A program made the translations under genes and the position numbers. This document shows, one piece after another, positions 30,186-33,432 of a stretch of DNA of 33,432 nt (position 1 is the first letter of the stretch; each line of letters starts with the position of its first letter). Location of the stretch: contig JAQGNS010000109.1 in the NCBI GenBank assembly GCA_028291705.1, positions 1-33,432 of the forward strand. The letters run 5' to 3'. The notes under the pieces are model-generated. The model made no database searches, was not told where the DNA came from, and saw only the letters and a list, made by a program, of their open reading frames with translations. Source of the stretch: Nevskia sp. Its GTDB lineage: Bacteria; Pseudomonadota; Gammaproteobacteria; Nevskiales; Nevskiaceae.

Positions 30186-31013
30186 GTGGCCAAGGCACTG
30201 AAACAGGACAAGCAGACGCATCGTTACCGCACGATCTGGCTGTCCGACGTCCATCTCGGCACGCCGGGCTGCAAGGCCGAATTCCTGGTCGATTTCCTCA
30301 AGCGCAACGAGTGCGAGACGCTCTACCTTGTCGGCGACATCATCGACGGCTGGAAGCTGCGCGGTTCCTGGTTCTGGCCGCAGGAGCACACCAATGTGGT
30401 GCGCAAGATCCTGACCAAGTCCAAGCGCGGCACCCGCGTCTACTACGTCACCGGCAACCACGACGAATTCCTGCGCAAGTTCGTCGGCTTCAAGCTCGAG
30501 CTGGGCAACATCCGCGTGGTCAACGAACTGGTGCACACCACCGCCGACGGCCGCAAGCTGCTGGTGCTGCACGGCGACTTCTTCGACGTCATCACCCGTT
30601 ACCACAAATGGCTGGCCCTGGCCGGCGACGTCGCCTACGAGGCGACCATGGCGACGAACTTCTGGTTCAACCGCGGCCGCCGCCTGCTCGGCCTGCCGTA
30701 CTGGTCGCTGTCGGCCTACGCCAAGGACAAGGTCAAGGGCGCGGTCAACGTGGTCTCGCAGTTCGAGGATTCGGTGGCGCGCGAGTGCAAACGCCGCGGC
30801 CTCGACGGCGTCATCTGCGGCCACATCCACCACGCCGAGATCCGCGACCTGCACGGCATTACGTATCACAACTGCGGCGACTGGGTGGAAAGCTGCACCG
30901 CCCTGGCCGAGGACTTCAACGGCAAGCTGTCGATCATCCGCTGGGTCGAACTAGGGCATCTGAACAAGAGCCCGACCGTGGCGCCGTTGAAGCGCGCCAC
31001 CATCGCGGCTTGA
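30186..31013 (+). CDS. LpxH-like metallophosphoesterase (UDP-2,3-diacylglucosamine diphosphatase family, COG2908)
   Basis: This 275-residue calcineurin-type phosphoesterase shows a full metal site: SDVHLGTPG, GDIIDGW, GNHDE, LHGDFFD and GHIHHAEI. The family cleaves UDP-2,3-diacylglucosamine to lipid X in lipid A synthesis. The SDVHLGTPGCKAEFL opening belongs to a clade distinct from E. coli LpxH and is common in alpha- and betaproteobacteria, so the lipid A role is probable rather than certain. The start is a GTG at 30186, with CAGGAG six bases upstream. No in-frame ATG gives the family N-terminus. It faces away from cysH, sharing a 132-base promoter region. Confidence 0.88.
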   Translation: MAKALKQDKQTHRYRTIWLSDVHLGTPGCKAEFLVDFLKRNECETLYLVGDIIDGWKLRGSWFWPQEHTNVVRKILTKSKRGTRVYYVTGNHDEFLRKFVGFKLELGNIRVVNELVHTTADGRKLLVLHGDFFDVITRYHKWLALAGDVAYEATMATNFWFNRGRRLLGLPYWSLSAYAKDKVKGAVNVVSQFEDSVARECKRRGLDGVICGHIHHAEIRDLHGITYHNCGDWVESCTALAEDFNGKLSIIRWVELGHLNKSPTVAPLKRATIAA

Positions 31014-31191
31014 TGTCATCCTGACAAGCACCGGACGCACGATCGCTCTGGAATCATTTGATCGGCTATCCATGGCCCGGACTGTTGAAACAAGCCTGAG
31101 CCTCTGAAATGGGCCGGCGCACCCTCTTCGGGCACTGTTTTGAAATTCGGCTGTCCAAATCCGGACAAGACCAGAAATTCAAACGCTTACC

Positions 31192-31944
31192 GTGCGCACA
31201 CCGCCCCCGCCCAGCCCCACCGATGCGCTGTTCCTCGACTTCGACGGCACCCTCGTCGAATTGGCCGAGCGGCCATCCCTGGTCCAGGTGCCGCAGGAGT
31301 TGCCTGCCTTGCTGGCCAGCGTTTCGGCCGCGGTGGGTGAGGCGCTGGCCATCATCACCGGGCGCCGTCTGGCTTCGGTCGATGCCCTGCTGACGCCGAT
31401 GCGCTTCAGCGGCGCCGGGCTGCACGGCTCCGAGCTGCGCACCGATCCGCGAGAGGCCGCACCACCGCCCGAACCGGTGCTGGACAATGCGGCGCGCTGG
31501 CTGGCGGCGCGCATCGACGGCGACACCCAGCTTTGGCTGGAAGACAAGGGCGCCGCGCTGGCACTGCATTATCGCGGCGCCCCCGAGCGCGCCGCTGATG
31601 CCGAGCGCCTGCTCAAGGAAGCGGTTGATGGCCTGGATGTCGACATCATCGCCGGCAAGTGCATCTTCGAGGCGCGTCCGCGCGGCATGCACAAGGGCGC
31701 CGCCCTGCGCGCGCTGATGCAACGCCCGCCGTTCGCCGGCCGGCGTCCCGTCTACATCGGCGACGACACCACCGACGAGGACGGCATCCGCGCCGCGCAG
31801 GAGCTGGGCGGCCTCGGCATCAAGGTCGGCGAGGGCGGCAGCGATGCCGCCGCCTGGCTGGAGAATCCCGCCGCGGTGCGTGCCTGGCTGGCCGGAATCA
31901 CCCGGAAAGGCCAGGCCACTACGGAGAAACGATCACCGATTTAA
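31192..31944 (+). CDS. otsB: Trehalose-6-phosphate phosphatase
   Basis: It removes phosphate from trehalose 6-phosphate, the second step of trehalose synthesis for osmotic or desiccation protection. This 250-residue HAD protein shows FLDFDGTL (Asp16 and Asp18), the IITGRRLASVD motif-II strand, GLHGSE, HKGAALRAL with the motif-III lysine, and GDDTTDEDG near the C-terminus. The start is a GTG at 31192 with no clear ribosome site; the protein then begins MRTPPPPSPTDALFLDFDG. It lies 217 bases upstream of otsA in the same direction, a wider gap than usual for this gene pair. Confidence 0.94.
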   Translation: MRTPPPPSPTDALFLDFDGTLVELAERPSLVQVPQELPALLASVSAAVGEALAIITGRRLASVDALLTPMRFSGAGLHGSELRTDPREAAPPPEPVLDNAARWLAARIDGDTQLWLEDKGAALALHYRGAPERAADAERLLKEAVDGLDVDIIAGKCIFEARPRGMHKGAALRALMQRPPFAGRRPVYIGDDTTDEDGIRAAQELGGLGIKVGEGGSDAAAWLENPAAVRAWLAGITRKGQATTEKRSPI

Positions 31945-32161
31945 AGCGCGTCCACGGAAAGTGACGTGCCCGCTTGAATGGTCCGGACCGGAAAGGCCGG
32001 CAGTTGTCAGGGACGATATTACGGAGCAAAGGAATGTTTTCCGCAGCATCAGCGCCGGACCCGCGCAAAAGTGGTCACTTCTACCGGATGCCGCTGCCCG
32101 ACGCAGCAGTGGCCAAGCCGAGTCGTTCGCAACTTCCCCTGTTGAATTGCAGGGAGGCCGC

Positions 32162-33432
32162 ATGAGCCGCATCGTCGCCGTATCCAACCGTGTCGGCCCG
32201 ATCCGCGGCGCGGCGCGCGCCGGCGGTCTCGCCGTCGCGCTGGTCGAAGCGCTGCGCCAGTCGCGCGGCCTGTGGTTCGGCTGGAGCGGCCGCCTTGCCG
32301 AAGGCGAGGGTGCCACCACCAGCGAACGCGGCGGCGGCTTCAATCTCGCCACGGTCGACCTGACTCCGGCGGAGCACGAGGACTATTACAACGGCTTCGC
32401 CAACCGCTGCCTGTGGCCGCTGTTCCATTACCGCATCGACCTCACCGCCTACGACCGGCAGTTTTACGACGGCTACCACCGCGTCAACGTGCGCTTTGCG
32501 CGCGCCTTGCAGCCGCTGCTGCAGGAAACCGACCGCGTCTGGGTGCACGACTATCACCTGATCCCGTTCGGCCAGTCGCTGCGCGACATGGGTTGCCAGC
32601 AGGCCATGGGCTTCTTCCTGCACATCCCGTTTCCCTCGCGCGAAGTGCTGCTGACCCTGCCGCACCACGAGAAGCTGATCCAGTCGCTGTTCGCCTACGA
32701 CCTCATTGGCTTCCAGACCGAGCGCGACTGCGAGCGCTTCTTCGACTACGTGCTCAACGAGATTCCCGGCACCGAGCTGCGCGGCGACGTGCTGCATGCC
32801 TACGGCCGCAGCGTTCGCGCCGCCGCCTTTCCCATCGGCATCGACGCGCGCGACTACGCCGACTTCGTCTATACCGAGGACGGCCAGCGCCAGTGGATGC
32901 GCGCCAAGAACGCCCTGCGCGGCCGCACCCAGATCATCGGCGTCGATCGCATGGACTACACCAAGGGCCTGCCCGAGCGCTTCGCCGCCTTCGAGCGCCT
33001 GCTGACGGACTATCCCGATTCACACGGCCGCGTCGAATACCTGCAGATCGCTCCGCCCACCCGCGAAGGCGTGCAGGCCTATGCCGACATCAAGCACAAG
33101 CTGGAACTGATGGCCTCGCAGATCAACGGTCGCTATTCCGAGGTCGACTGGACCCCGCTGCGCTACATCAACCGCACCCTGTCGCGCCGCGCCCTGGCCG
33201 GTCTCTACCGCGCCAGCAAGATCGGCCTGGTCACGCCTCTGCGTGACGGCATGAACCTGATTGCCAAGGAATACGTTGCCGCGCAGGACCCGGAGGATCC
33301 CGGCGTGCTGGTGCTGTCGCGCTTCGCCGGCGCCGCCAAACAGATGCCGGCCGCGTTGATCGTCAATCCCTACGATACCGTCGGCGTCGCCGAAGCGATG
33401 CAGACCGCCCGCTACATGGGCCTGGAAGAGCG
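32162..33432 (+). CDS. otsA: Alpha,alpha-trehalose-phosphate synthase (UDP-forming), 3' end outside window
   Basis: It joins UDP-glucose (or a related donor) and glucose 6-phosphate to trehalose 6-phosphate in the cytoplasm. The frame is open from ATG 32162 to the window end, 423 codons, so only the last part is missing (E. coli OtsA has 474 residues). GT20 family landmarks appear in order: [103 protein letters not shown] and [18 protein letters not shown] lies about seven bases before the ATG. It pairs with otsB just upstream. Confidence 0.96.
   Translation, partial: MSRIVAVSNRVGPIRGAARAGGLAVALVEALRQSRGLWFGWSGRLAEGEGATTSERGGGFNLATVDLTPAEHEDYYNGFANRCLWPLFHYRIDLTAYDRQFYDGYHRVNVRFARALQPLLQETDRVWVHDYHLIPFGQSLRDMGCQQAMGFFLHIPFPSREVLLTLPHHEKLIQSLFAYDLIGFQTERDCERFFDYVLNEIPGTELRGDVLHAYGRSVRAAAFPIGIDARDYADFVYTEDGQRQWMRAKNALRGRTQIIGVDRMDYTKGLPERFAAFERLLTDYPDSHGRVEYLQIAPPTREGVQAYADIKHKLELMASQINGRYSEVDWTPLRYINRTLSRRALAGLYRASKIGLVTPLRDGMNLIAKEYVAAQDPEDPGVLVLSRFAGAAKQMPAALIVNPYDTVGVAEAMQTARYMGLEE

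Overview
The window is GC-rich with strong GC3 codon bias, and its gene content points to a Gram-negative, aerobic proteobacterium. The evidence is an OmpA-type envelope protein, a class Ia nrdA with NrdR boxes, a COG2908 (LpxH-like) phosphoesterase, PAPS reductase, and wax-ester/triacylglycerol synthesis genes. A gammaproteobacterium of the Nevskiales/Solimonadaceae type would fit, but that placement is inference from gene content only.

Layout. (1) 1-4307 is an acyl-CoA catabolism locus: a CitE-like lyase (5' part only), a fused HMG-CoA-synthase-like/DUF35 protein, a thiolase, a small secreted protein and a BadH-like short-chain dehydrogenase. Two matching palindromes of the form TATGGnnCCATA lie in the two divergent promoter regions and suggest one shared repressor. 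(2) 4483-12888 is a tight seven-gene glycerolipid operon: alpha/beta hydrolase, PlsB-type acyltransferase, HAD-PlsC fusion, GpsA, WS/DGAT, monoacylglycerol-lipase-like hydrolase and a tyrosine-phosphatase-like protein. Together these cover nearly every step from dihydroxyacetone phosphate to triacylglycerol and back. (3) 13060-14337 is an OmpA-family protein followed by a clear terminator. (4) 14690-17647 is nrdA on the reverse strand, with two NrdR boxes in its promoter and no nrdB beside it. (5) 17744-20791 holds two isolated reverse-strand genes (a secreted protein of unknown function and a DUF1338 / 2-oxoadipate-dioxygenase-like enzyme) set among many small hairpin repeats. (6) 20792-27667 is a reverse-strand MacB-like ABC operon: a membrane-fusion protein, one ATPase and four permeases that form two paralogous pairs. 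(7) 27968-30053 holds a Ser/Thr kinase fused to a cyclic-nucleotide-binding domain and a short PAPS reductase. (8) 30186-33432 holds the LpxH-like phosphoesterase and the trehalose genes otsB and otsA, the latter cut by the window end.

The most notable observations are the shared palindromic operator, the one-operon triacylglycerol pathway that ends in a phosphatase which could supply the missing step, the duplicated permease pairs served by one ATPase, and a family of intergenic hairpins whose stems covary around a conserved GCG(A/C)AGCG core. I saw no CRISPR array, tRNA, rRNA, transposase or phage gene.
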